From Haloferax larsenii JCM 13917 (lineage in GTDB: Archaea; Halobacteriota; Halobacteria; Halobacteriales; Haloferacaceae): 35,783 nt of DNA. Numbering within the stretch: position 1 is the first letter of the stretch; each line of letters opens with the position of its first letter. A program made the translations under genes and the position numbers. Shown one piece after another: positions 8,758 to 15,533 of the stretch. The DNA lies in contig NZ_AOLI01000014.1 of assembly GCF_000336955.1 (NCBI RefSeq), positions 1-35,783 on the forward strand, given 5' to 3'. The notes under the pieces are model-generated. The model searched no databases, had not been told where the DNA came from, and saw only the letters and a program-made list of their open reading frames with translations.

Positions 8758-10065
8758 CTATTCTAGCGTTCCCGAGTGCAGGCGGTACGCTCCGTGCGTG
8801 ACTTCTTCGTCGTGGTATTCGACCGGCTCTTCGACCACTGCGAGCAGGCCGTCGCCGACTGCGAGCGCCGTCGGAATGCCCGATAGTGTGGTCGTCTCGC
8901 TGTGTCCCTCTTCGGCATCGAAGACGTGGACGCCGTGGGTCTCGGCACTTCTCCGTCGGAAATTCTGGGCCGAAGGGATGAGCGCACGTTCTCCGACTGC
9001 TTCGACACCGCGGGCGAACCCGCCAACCTCACGGGACCACAGTATCTCTCCGTCTTCGACCGCGAACGCGGTGTGCTCCTGTGGGTGTCTCGCGTCCGGG
9101 TCGCGGGTCGATTCGGCGAAGGTGTTGCCCGTCACGAAGACCGCGACGCCGTCGGCGACGCACACGTGGTTCGGATAGGCGTACACCGTTTCGTCGCCGA
9201 TTGGTTCCTTCACTGCGAGGTCGACCGACCACCGCTCTTTCCCGTCGGCATCGAGCAGATAGCCGCGTTTGTCGCCGTGGCAGCAGACGGCGATATCGTC
9301 GCCCGCGAACGAAACGTCGCCGACGCGGCGCTCCGCGTCGAGTTCGGGGTCCCACGTCGTGACTGAGCCACCCGTCTCGGCGTCCAGCACGACGAGTCCA
9401 TCTTGCTCGGGTTCGGGACAGCGATTGTAGGCGACTGCGACGCGCTCGCCATCAGTATCCAGCGCGATTGGCGAGGCGGCGGCACGGTAGCGCCATTGGA
9501 CCGCGCCGTCGTGGTCGAATCCGAGGACGACGCTCGACCAGACCCGCTTCTCGCCGTCGCGTTCGTACCGTCTGGCGGCGGCGACGACTCGGGTCTCCGT
9601 GACCGCGACATCGACGACGTACGGGAGGAAAAACAGCGAGTCCTTGGTCGCCGTGCCGATGTCGTCGGTCGTCGCGTACGACCAGCGCTCTGTTCCCGTC
9701 TCTGGGTCGAAGACGCGGATTGTACCGTCGCCGCCGCGTTCCCCGACGACGAGACAGTCGTCGGTTGCGGCCATCGAGACGATGCGGTGGTCGCCGGTTG
9801 CGTCTCGCTGTCCCTCACCGTCTGCGTCCCGCTGTCCCTCACCGTCTGCGTCCCGCTGTTCCTCGTCGCCTTCGCCCTGCCGCTTCCCACCGTCTGCGTC
9901 CCACTGCACACGGTCGAGAGCCGAATCGAACGCCACGACTCGACCGTCTGCCGTCCCGGCGACCACTCGACCGTCGGTCGCGGCCACGGCTGACCGCGCC
10001 CAGTTGTGTCGGCTTCGGGCGGCGTCGAGGGGTCCCAGTTCACGATGGTTCGTGAGGTCGGCCAT
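8758..10065 (-). CDS. PQQ-type beta-propeller repeat protein of the cobalamin operon
   Basis: This 435-residue protein consists of repeated blades such as VVAGTADGRVVAFDS, RVFDPETGTERWSY, DAETGG and LLDADGKERWSVD, the pattern of PQQ/quinoprotein-like propellers. The start is taken at MADLTNHREL (ATG 10063-10065), because the upstream extension is the tail of the preceding gene in another frame. No signal peptide or membrane segment is visible, so unlike BamB or PQQ dehydrogenases it is probably cytoplasmic. It starts 4 bases after the DUF3209 stop and is the last gene of the cbiT operon. Around residues 55-85 a 24-bp repeat adds a low-complexity GEGQRDAD insert. Function is unknown; a scaffold or chaperone for corrin intermediates is only inferred from context. 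Confidence 0.8.
   Translation of the reverse strand: MADLTNHRELGPLDAARSRHNWARSAVAATDGRVVAGTADGRVVAFDSALDRVQWDADGGKRQGEGDEEQRDADGEGQRDADGEGQRDATGDHRIVSMAATDDCLVVGERGGDGTIRVFDPETGTERWSYATTDDIGTATKDSLFFLPYVVDVAVTETRVVAAARRYERDGEKRVWSSVVLGFDHDGAVQWRYRAAASPIALDTDGERVAVAYNRCPEPEQDGLVVLDAETGGSVTTWDPELDAERRVGDVSFAGDDIAVCCHGDKRGYLLDADGKERWSVDLAVKEPIGDETVYAYPNHVCVADGVAVFVTGNTFAESTRDPDARHPQEHTAFAVEDGEILWSREVGGFARGVEAVGERALIPSAQNFRRRSAETHGVHVFDAEEGHSETTTLSGIPTALAVGDGLLAVVEEPVEYHDEEVTHGAYRLHSGTLE
9806..9877. repeat. 24-bp tandem repeat inside the beta-propeller gene
   Basis: The unit cgctgtccctcaccgtctgc begins at 9806, 9830 and, slightly degenerate, 9854, a strict 24-bp period. On the minus strand it encodes repeats of GEGQRDAD, so copy number can change without shifting frame. 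It lies in a surface-loop-like insert between propeller blades. Confidence 0.85.
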
Positions 10066-10069
10066 CGGG

Positions 10070-10447
10070 TTACTCCTCGACTGGGAAGGTGTCGTGGAGG
10101 TCGTGGTGCGCCTCGCCGAGGTCGTCGAGGAACGAGTCCGTCTGGGTGCGGAGTCGCCGAAGCGACCGCTCGGCGTCTCGGACGGCGATGACACGCCCCC
10201 GGAGGTAACCGGACTTCGGGTCGTCGTTCGGCGTCTGCGTGGCTTCCTCTTCGAGGTCGACGAGGGCGGCGTCGAGATGTCGCTGTGCCTCGTCGAGGGT
10301 GGTCGCGTTTGCGAGCGCCTGAATCGGGCCTGGTTCGTCGAGGTAGCCTTCGAGTTCGGCCTCGGCGTGTCGTTTGACGCTCTCGTCGGTCGTGCCGGTG
10401 ATGTTCATCAGTGCGAGTCGGAGTGCTTCGAGTTCAGCGCATGCCAT
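10070..10447 (-). CDS. DUF3209 family protein, cobalamin-cluster associated
   Basis: This is a 125-residue, mostly alpha-helical acidic protein starting MACAELEALRLALMNITG (ATG 10445-10447). I recognise it as DUF3209, a haloarchaeal family of unknown function usually next to cbiX. Two helical regions rich in Glu, Ala and Leu are followed by a C-terminal AHHDLHDTF segment, where three histidines close to aspartates could bind a metal. It is packed between cbiX (2 bases upstream) and the propeller gene (4 bases downstream), so co-expression with the cobalt-insertion step is very likely. Role unknown; a metal delivery or chelatase accessory role is inference only. Confidence 0.8.
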   Translation of the reverse strand: MACAELEALRLALMNITGTTDESVKRHAEAELEGYLDEPGPIQALANATTLDEAQRHLDAALVDLEEEATQTPNDDPKSGYLRGRVIAVRDAERSLRRLRTQTDSFLDDLGEAHHDLHDTFPVEE

Positions 10448-10449
10448 GG

Positions 10450-11664
10450 TTAGAGTGATTGGTGGACGAGGTCGGAGACGATGCGGTCCCGTTCGAGGTG
10501 GGACGAAACGATGCGTTCTGTGTCGTCGGGCGTCACGCCGCCGTACCAGATGCTGTCGGGGTAGACCGCGACGATTGGGCCGTCGCCACACTGCCCCAGA
10601 CAGGAACTGCGCGAGACGTGCACGTCGCAGTCGTCGGTGTCCCGCGACTGCTGTCTGAGGCGTTCGAGAACTGTCGCCGCGCCGCTCGCAGCGCAGGTCT
10701 GGTTCGTACAGACGGAGACGTGCTTCTCGGGCGCGTCGTGAACGTGCGGGTCATCGTCGACGTCGCTCCGGTCGGCGTGTTCAGTCTGATGGACCAGCGA
10801 GCGGAGCATCGCGCGAGCGCCGCCTTGGTCCTCTTCGTAGCCCGAGAGTTCGACTTTGTACTTGCAGGTGTCACACGACATCTGCACGCTTCCCGTCCGG
10901 GCCTCCTGACAGCGGTCGGCGAGGACGTCCACGACACGGTCGTCCGTACCGAGGGGGCCGGACGCACCGGCGTCGACGTAGGGGTACTCCTCGTCGAACG
11001 TCTCGGCTTGCTCCACGATTCGTTGGGTCAGGACGCCGTCGCCGAGCATATACGGGAGAACGACGATGGCGTCCGGCCGGTCCTTTGCGACGGTGTGAAG
11101 CGTCTCTTCGAGGCGGGGTGTCGTGACGCCGATAAACGCAGATTCGACGCGAGTGAACTCCCGGCCTTCGTAGAGTAGTCGGGCCAGTTTGTGTACGTCG
11201 CCGTTCGAATCCGGGTCGCTCGACCCGCGTGCGCACAGGACGATGGCCACGTCGTCAGCCTCGCGGTCGACGCCGAGGTCGGTCTCGACGGCCCGAGCGC
11301 GGTCGTCGAGCAGGTCCACGATGGAGGGGTGGATGCCGAGGTGCGACCCGACGTGGAAGCTCAGGTCGTCGTACTGCGCGCGGGCGGTCTGGACCGCCAG
11401 CGGAACGTCGTTTTTGACGTGACTGGCGGCGAACAGCGACAGCGGAACGACGGTCATCGACTGACACGTGGGTGCCAGCGTCTCGATGGCGTCTTCGATT
11501 GCGGGTTCGGCAAGCTCGATGTACGCCGCGTCAACCGGGAGCGACAGGTGTGATTCGAGCTTGGAGGCGAGCGCCCGAACCTGCTCGTTGGATTTCTCTC
11601 GGCGCGACCCGTGACCGACGAGGAGGACCGCTTCGTCGTCGAGTGAGGGGTGGTCGAGACTCAT
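10450..11664 (-). CDS. cbiX: Sirohydrochlorin cobaltochelatase CbiX with MxCxxC and C-terminal [2Fe-2S] domain
   Basis: CbiX inserts Co2+ into sirohydrochlorin, the first committed step of the early-cobalt pathway, without ATP. This 404-residue form has three parts. The first CbiX domain (residues ~12-130) has LLVGHGSR (His18) and FAASHVKNDVP (His82), the expected metal ligands. The second CbiX domain (~138-260) is degenerate: the HGS site reads ARGSSDP and the second histidine is missing. After MSCDTC (Met262, Cys264, Cys267; the MxCxxC motif known in long bacterial CbiX), a thioredoxin-like [2Fe-2S] domain carries Cys319, 324, 355 and 359. That last domain resembles the separate protein at 18898-19251. 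It lies 48 bases downstream of the LAGLIDADG-like gene. Confidence 0.9.
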   Translation of the reverse strand: MSLDHPSLDDEAVLLVGHGSRREKSNEQVRALASKLESHLSLPVDAAYIELAEPAIEDAIETLAPTCQSMTVVPLSLFAASHVKNDVPLAVQTARAQYDDLSFHVGSHLGIHPSIVDLLDDRARAVETDLGVDREADDVAIVLCARGSSDPDSNGDVHKLARLLYEGREFTRVESAFIGVTTPRLEETLHTVAKDRPDAIVVLPYMLGDGVLTQRIVEQAETFDEEYPYVDAGASGPLGTDDRVVDVLADRCQEARTGSVQMSCDTCKYKVELSGYEEDQGGARAMLRSLVHQTEHADRSDVDDDPHVHDAPEKHVSVCTNQTCAASGAATVLERLRQQSRDTDDCDVHVSRSSCLGQCGDGPIVAVYPDSIWYGGVTPDDTERIVSSHLERDRIVSDLVHQSL

Positions 11665-11712
11665 GTCTGGCCGGATTCGAGTGGTATCATGCTCGGTTGG
11701 ACTCGGTGGTCG

Positions 11713-12408
11713 TCATGCGTTTTCGGCCTCTTCGAGACTTCGCGTGAGCTTCTGCCGACGTGTCGGTGCGAACAGGTTCGTCTCGTCGCTGCCGTCGTAG
11801 ACCCACGTCCCGAAGTCTCCTGCGGCGTCGTCGTCGATGCCGAACCAGTAGCCGCCCGAAGATGTTTCGCTGATGTCGCCGGTCGGCGCATCCACTGGAC
11901 AGGAGTCGAGCAGGTGGTCGATTCGTTCCAACAGATTCCGGTCGTCGTGGACGAACGAGATGCCGACCGTGCCGCTGGAGGACTTGAAACAGACCGTCCC
12001 ACAGCTTTCGAGCAGGCCCCGGAGCAGTTGCTTTCGGGTGTCCTCGAACACGTCGAATCGGTATCCGCCGGCGTCGTCGCCGACGGGGAGGCCGAACGCG
12101 CCGGTTGCGTTCGCGACGACTGCGCCCTCGACCGCGACGAGGTACTCGTCCTTCCGGCGGGTGACGGAGGTGTTGTGCGCGTAGGGGTACGCTGTCTCCT
12201 GTTTGTCGATGTCGCCGCCGCCAGCGATTGCGACGAGACGATTCGCACACGTCTCGTCGTTCGTGTGAATCGTCGCCGTCTCGGGTTCGATATCGCCGCT
12301 TCCGGCGACGTGCCCCCAGAGATAGGCCGTCTCGGGCGCGCTCTTCAGCAGGTCGTCGGCGGGGTCGACGTCGATATCTGTTTCTGTGTCGATATCGGTG
12401 TCGCTCAT
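11713..12408 (-). CDS. Cobalamin-operon protein resembling a catalytically dead LAGLIDADG endonuclease
   Basis: This 231-residue protein has no established function that I know of. The start is ATG 12406-12408, overlapping the ferredoxin stop by 4 bases. After a Thr/Asp-rich N-terminus there are two similar halves. The first has YLWGHVAGSGDI (29-40) and later TNDETCANRLVAIAG; the second has LLRGLLESCGTV (128-139), then DDRNLLERIDHLL and a C-terminal FGTWVYDGSDE. This is the spacing and sequence style of paired LAGLIDADG motifs (compare LAGLIDADGS and the ...W/LYD... end). The acidic catalytic position would be Ser37 in one motif and Cys136 in the other, so DNA cleavage is unlikely. It sits in the middle of the corrin operon, between a ferredoxin and cbiX. 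The fold call is my pattern reading and needs profile or structure support. Confidence 0.6.
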   Translation of the reverse strand: MSDTDIDTETDIDVDPADDLLKSAPETAYLWGHVAGSGDIEPETATIHTNDETCANRLVAIAGGGDIDKQETAYPYAHNTSVTRRKDEYLVAVEGAVVANATGAFGLPVGDDAGGYRFDVFEDTRKQLLRGLLESCGTVCFKSSSGTVGISFVHDDRNLLERIDHLLDSCPVDAPTGDISETSSGGYWFGIDDDAAGDFGTWVYDGSDETNLFAPTRRQKLTRSLEEAENA

Positions 12409-12650
12409 GTCTCTGCCTCCCGAATCACGATTGCATTTGGCGGACACGCTCGGGCCGCGAGGTTCGCGTCGTCGATGTCGCCATCGACGGTCGCAACGAC
12501 TCTGTCGCCGTCCCGAGAGACCGACACGACGCCCGCCGCGTTCGGGTCCACCGTGGCGAGTCCGTCGTCGTCTTCGACGAATCGCTCGTCGCGGGTGAGA
12601 CAGGCGAAGATGCCGTCGCAAGCCGTTCGGTCGATTTCGATTTCGAACAT
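12405..12650 (-). CDS. Small ferredoxin-like protein with three cysteines
   Basis: This 81-residue acidic protein begins MFEIEIDRTACDGIFAC and ends with RACPPNAIVI, the start and end of a bacterial-type single-cluster ferredoxin. Only Cys11, Cys17 and the Cys of the CPPNAI motif are available as ligands, which suggests a [3Fe-4S] cluster or an incomplete [4Fe-4S] one. Between them is an acidic insert with two beta-strand-like segments. The gene follows cbiH1 by 1 base and overlaps the next gene by 4. A role as electron donor for a reduction or ring-contraction step in corrin synthesis is suggested by position alone. Confidence 0.82.
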   Translation of the reverse strand: MFEIEIDRTACDGIFACLTRDERFVEDDDGLATVDPNAAGVVSVSRDGDRVVATVDGDIDDANLAARACPPNAIVIREAET

Positions 12651-12651
12651 C

Positions 12652-13719
12652 TCAGTACTCGTATTTCTGTTCGTAGCCCCGGGGCGTCACCATCCGTCCG
12701 TCCCAGACGTACGTCTCCTCGTTGCCGACGAGCAGCGTCGTCGTCATGTCCACGAGGTCGGTCTCGCCGAGTTCGGGGAGGTCTTGGAGTTCGACGATTT
12801 CGACTTCCTCGTCGTCGCGGCCCGCGCCGTGGACGATACCGACCGGCGTCTCGGGGTCGCGGTGTTCGAGGAGAATCTCGCAGCACTTCTCGTAGTTCGA
12901 CCGGCGCTTGCGACTCCACGGGTTGTAGATGACGATGGTGAAGCCCTCTTTCGCGGCCGAGTGCAGGCGCGACTCGATGGTCGGCATCGAGGTCAGGTGG
13001 TCAGAGAGGCTGATGGTGACGGTGTCGTTCACCAAGGGTGCGCCCAATCGGGCCGCACAGGACTGCGCGGCGGGGACGCCAGCAACCACGTCGAAGTCGA
13101 CCATGCTCGCGGTCGCGCCCTTCGATTCGAGGATTTCGAGCGCGAGACCGGCCAGCGCGTAGACGTTCGGGTCGCCGCTACCGACGATTGCCACGTCGTT
13201 TCCGGCGAGCGTTCGGTCGACCGCCTCTTCGGTTCGGGAGACTTCGCCGCACATCGGCGTCGAGTAGATGTCCTCCGCGCTTTCGACGATATCGTCCGGG
13301 AGTAGTTCGATGTAGGTCGTGTAGCCGACGATGTGGTCGGCCTCGCGGAGTGTCTCTTTCGCCAGCGTCGTCATCTCGCTCGCTCGGCCGGGACCGAGGC
13401 CGACCGCGACGAGTTGGCCGGGTTCGCCGTCGAAGTCGTCGATAGTCGCTTCGACCTTCTCGTCGGTCTGTTCTTTCTTCGACCCGCCGCATTTGGAACT
13501 CGACGAGGAGTCCGATTTCTTCGACCCGCCGCATTTGGAACTCGACGAGGTGTCCGACTTCTTCGACCCGCCGCATTTGGAGGTCGAGGAGTCGCGTGAT
13601 TCGGTCGAAGCCGACGTGCCGCCGCACTTCGAGGCCGACGACTCGCTGGAGTCGGTCGTCTTCGATTCGGTCGTCTGTCCGCCGCACTTCGATTCGGATG
13701 CTGTGTTGCTGTCGCTCAT
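12652..13719 (-). CDS. cbiH1: CbiH-type C17-methyltransferase with a cysteine-repeat N-terminal tail
   Basis: The core (residues ~98-355) is a tetrapyrrole methyltransferase of the CobJ/CbiH type, which methylates C17 and drives ring contraction. Motifs are VAVGLGPGRASEMT, the GDP-loop segment VGSGDPNVYALAG, VVAGVPAAQSCAARLGAPL and FTIVIYNPWSRKR. The first ~95 residues are a Ser/Thr/Lys linker with five SKCGG units at Cys12, 32, 49, 63 and 77. The last three lie 14 residues apart and arise from a 42-bp DNA repeat. Bacterial CbiH60 carries a [4Fe-4S] ferredoxin-like extension, but this tail does not look like it. A second paralogue follows immediately upstream in the operon (13723-14574). The enzyme family is secure; which paralogue does C17 methylation is not. 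Confidence 0.88.
   Translation of the reverse strand: MSDSNTASESKCGGQTTESKTTDSSESSASKCGGTSASTESRDSSTSKCGGSKKSDTSSSSKCGGSKKSDSSSSSKCGGSKKEQTDEKVEATIDDFDGEPGQLVAVGLGPGRASEMTTLAKETLREADHIVGYTTYIELLPDDIVESAEDIYSTPMCGEVSRTEEAVDRTLAGNDVAIVGSGDPNVYALAGLALEILESKGATASMVDFDVVAGVPAAQSCAARLGAPLVNDTVTISLSDHLTSMPTIESRLHSAAKEGFTIVIYNPWSRKRRSNYEKCCEILLEHRDPETPVGIVHGAGRDDEEVEIVELQDLPELGETDLVDMTTTLLVGNEETYVWDGRMVTPRGYEQKYEY
13475..13600. repeat. 42-bp tandem repeat encoding SKCGG units
   Basis: Near-identical 42-bp units align at gacccgccgc starting 13481, 13523 and 13565. They encode, on the minus strand, SKCGGSKKSD-type units of 14 residues at the N-terminus of CbiH1. The period is a multiple of three, so unit number can vary in frame. 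More diverged SKCGG units lie beyond, towards 13690. Confidence 0.9.
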
Positions 13720-13722
13720 GGG

Positions 13723-14574
13723 TTAGAAGTCGTCAACGTCGCGCCCGCCGCGGGGCGTGACGAGGTACGTTTCGTAGTCGTTGCTCCAGGGTTCGGTCTC
13801 GTGGGTGCCGATGAGAATCGACGTTCCCATCCCGCCGACATCCTCGTCGTGGGATTTCGCGTCGCCGAGGGTCGTAATCGAGAACGTCTCGTCGTCCAGG
13901 TTTCGTCCGGCTTCGCCGCGACCGGCGTCGTTGAAGATGCCGACCGGAACGTCGTCGGCGCGTTCCTCACGGACGATGTCGATAGCGTGGGTGTAGTTCC
14001 GCCAGCAGTTGTACAGGACGATGACGAAGTTGCTGATGGCGGCCGCGCGCAGTTTCTCCTCGATTTCGTCCCACCCGCGCCACTTGTCGGACAGCGAGAT
14101 GGTACAGAAGTCGTTCGACAGCGGCGCGCCCATCATCGCCGCGCCGCCGAGGGCCGCGGTCACGCCCGGGACGATTTCGATTGGCACGTCCGTCGCGTCG
14201 TCGGCGTCGGCCATCGTGAACACGAGGTCGGACTTGCCGTAGACGTTCGGGTCGCCGCCGGAGACGTGCGCCACGTCCTCTCCCGCGCGAACTCGCTCGA
14301 AGGCCTCGCGGGTCAGTTCGACCTGCTGGCCCATCGACGAGCGGACGACTTCGGGTCCCTCGTCGCTGTCCTCGGGCGGGAGCGTGTCGTCGTCGCGGAG
14401 GAACTCCTGATACAGGTTCGACGCGACCACGCAGTCTGCGGTTTGGATGACCTCTTTGGCGCGCTGGGTCATGTGCGCCGGGAGACCGGGACCGATGCCG
14501 ACGACGTAGAGTGTTCCGTAGTCGTCGGGAATCCCGCCGTGGTCGTCCGCCGTCGTCTCCGCGCCGTCGGTCAT
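13723..14574 (-). CDS. cbiH2: Second CbiH-type tetrapyrrole methyltransferase
   Basis: This 283-residue paralogue of the preceding CbiH has the SAM-site YVVGIGPGLPAHMT, the GDP loop VSGGDPNVYGKSD, IVPGVTAALGGAAMMGAPL and FVIVLYNCWRNY. It lacks the SKCGG tail. The start (14574) overlaps the cbiG stop by 4 bases, and the stop lies 3 bases before cbiH1. Two CbiH genes side by side in a cluster with no CbiD suggest that one may have changed specificity, for example to C1 methylation; that is inference. Both proteins keep the cofactor-binding loops, so neither looks inactive. Confidence 0.87.
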   Translation of the reverse strand: MTDGAETTADDHGGIPDDYGTLYVVGIGPGLPAHMTQRAKEVIQTADCVVASNLYQEFLRDDDTLPPEDSDEGPEVVRSSMGQQVELTREAFERVRAGEDVAHVSGGDPNVYGKSDLVFTMADADDATDVPIEIVPGVTAALGGAAMMGAPLSNDFCTISLSDKWRGWDEIEEKLRAAAISNFVIVLYNCWRNYTHAIDIVREERADDVPVGIFNDAGRGEAGRNLDDETFSITTLGDAKSHDEDVGGMGTSILIGTHETEPWSNDYETYLVTPRGGRDVDDF

Positions 14575-15533
14575 CGTCCCACCGCCACCGTCACCGCGTC
14601 GTCGTAGCGCTGCTTTTCCACGACCAGTTCGTGGTCGCGGCCACCGGCAATCGCGCTCGCCTCAGCAATTCCCGGCCAGCCGATGAGTTCCTTCGACCGC
14701 GACGGCGTCGGGCCTTCGAACTCGGTCAGCGTCTCCTTCTCGAAGTAGACGACGCCCGCGCCGATTTCTTGGGCGGCGTCGAGCATGCCGGGTTCGTCGG
14801 CCTTTCGCGTGCCCGTCGCGACGAAGTCCACGTCGTCCCAGTCGCAGTCGGCGTCGTCGAGCGCCTGTTCCCACGCGGTCAGGAACTGCGCTTTCTTCGC
14901 GCCGGAGACGCTGCCAGTTCCGAGGACGACGCCGTCGTCGCCGTTTCGCTTCAGGACGGTCACGTCGTCGTCGACGAGGACTGCTTTCGGGCCGTCGAGT
15001 CGAGCGACCGGGCCGAGTTCGTCGTTGAGGACGGCGAGGTTCGTCGCGACGGTCGAATCGCCGTTGACGACGTGCGTGTCGAGCGCCTTTGCCTTGCTCT
15101 CGACGCCCTGCTTTCCGGCCGCCTCGGAGGCGGTCGTCATCGCCGGGACCGCGCCGAGTTTCGAGAGGTCGTAGGCGACCTGATTCGCGCCGTGGTGGCC
15201 GCCGGTGAGCGGAATCGCCCACGTCAGTTCTTCGTCCACGACGACGACGGCGGGGTCATCCCACTTGTCGTCGAGGAGGCCGGCGGTCTTTCGCATGGCG
15301 ATGCCGCTGGCCATCAGGCCGACGAAACAGTCGTATTCGCCCCAGTGCTCGGCGAACACGTCGCCGTGGTAGGGCAGAATGTCGATGCGGTCGTAGTCGT
15401 CGGCGAGTTCGGCCTTGATTTCCTCGGCCGTCTCCATCTTTCGCTCGAAACTGACGATGCCAATCTCGCGTGCGACTTCGCCGTCGCTGTCTGGTGTTTG
15501 ACAGTGTCCGCTTCCGGAATCAGAGTCACTCAT
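14571..15533 (-). CDS. cbiG: Cobalt-precorrin-5A hydrolase CbiG
   Basis: CbiG opens the delta-lactone of cobalt-precorrin-5A and releases a two-carbon fragment as acetaldehyde. This step is specific to the early-cobalt (anaerobic) route. The 320-residue protein has an N-terminal domain with VGLMASGIAMRKTAGLL and PLTGGHHGANQVA (residues 109-120), then the linker and C-terminal domain with VLGTGSVSGAKKAQFL and SIG-like FVATGTRKADEPGML, matching the CbiG N/mid/C layout. Both ends overlap neighbours by 4 bases (cbiF upstream, cbiH2 downstream). A short Ser/Asp-rich N-terminal extension with one Cys is present. Confidence 0.92.
   Translation of the reverse strand: MSDSDSGSGHCQTPDSDGEVAREIGIVSFERKMETAEEIKAELADDYDRIDILPYHGDVFAEHWGEYDCFVGLMASGIAMRKTAGLLDDKWDDPAVVVVDEELTWAIPLTGGHHGANQVAYDLSKLGAVPAMTTASEAAGKQGVESKAKALDTHVVNGDSTVATNLAVLNDELGPVARLDGPKAVLVDDDVTVLKRNGDDGVVLGTGSVSGAKKAQFLTAWEQALDDADCDWDDVDFVATGTRKADEPGMLDAAQEIGAGVVYFEKETLTEFEGPTPSRSKELIGWPGIAEASAIAGGRDHELVVEKQRYDDAVTVAVGR

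Noticed and set aside
13475-13600. Regular repeats that might be a CRISPR array
   Set aside because: Period is 42 bp with no unique spacers, and the units encode SKCGG in frame within cbiH1. The repeats at 30340-30482 are likewise coding (TPTPTA).
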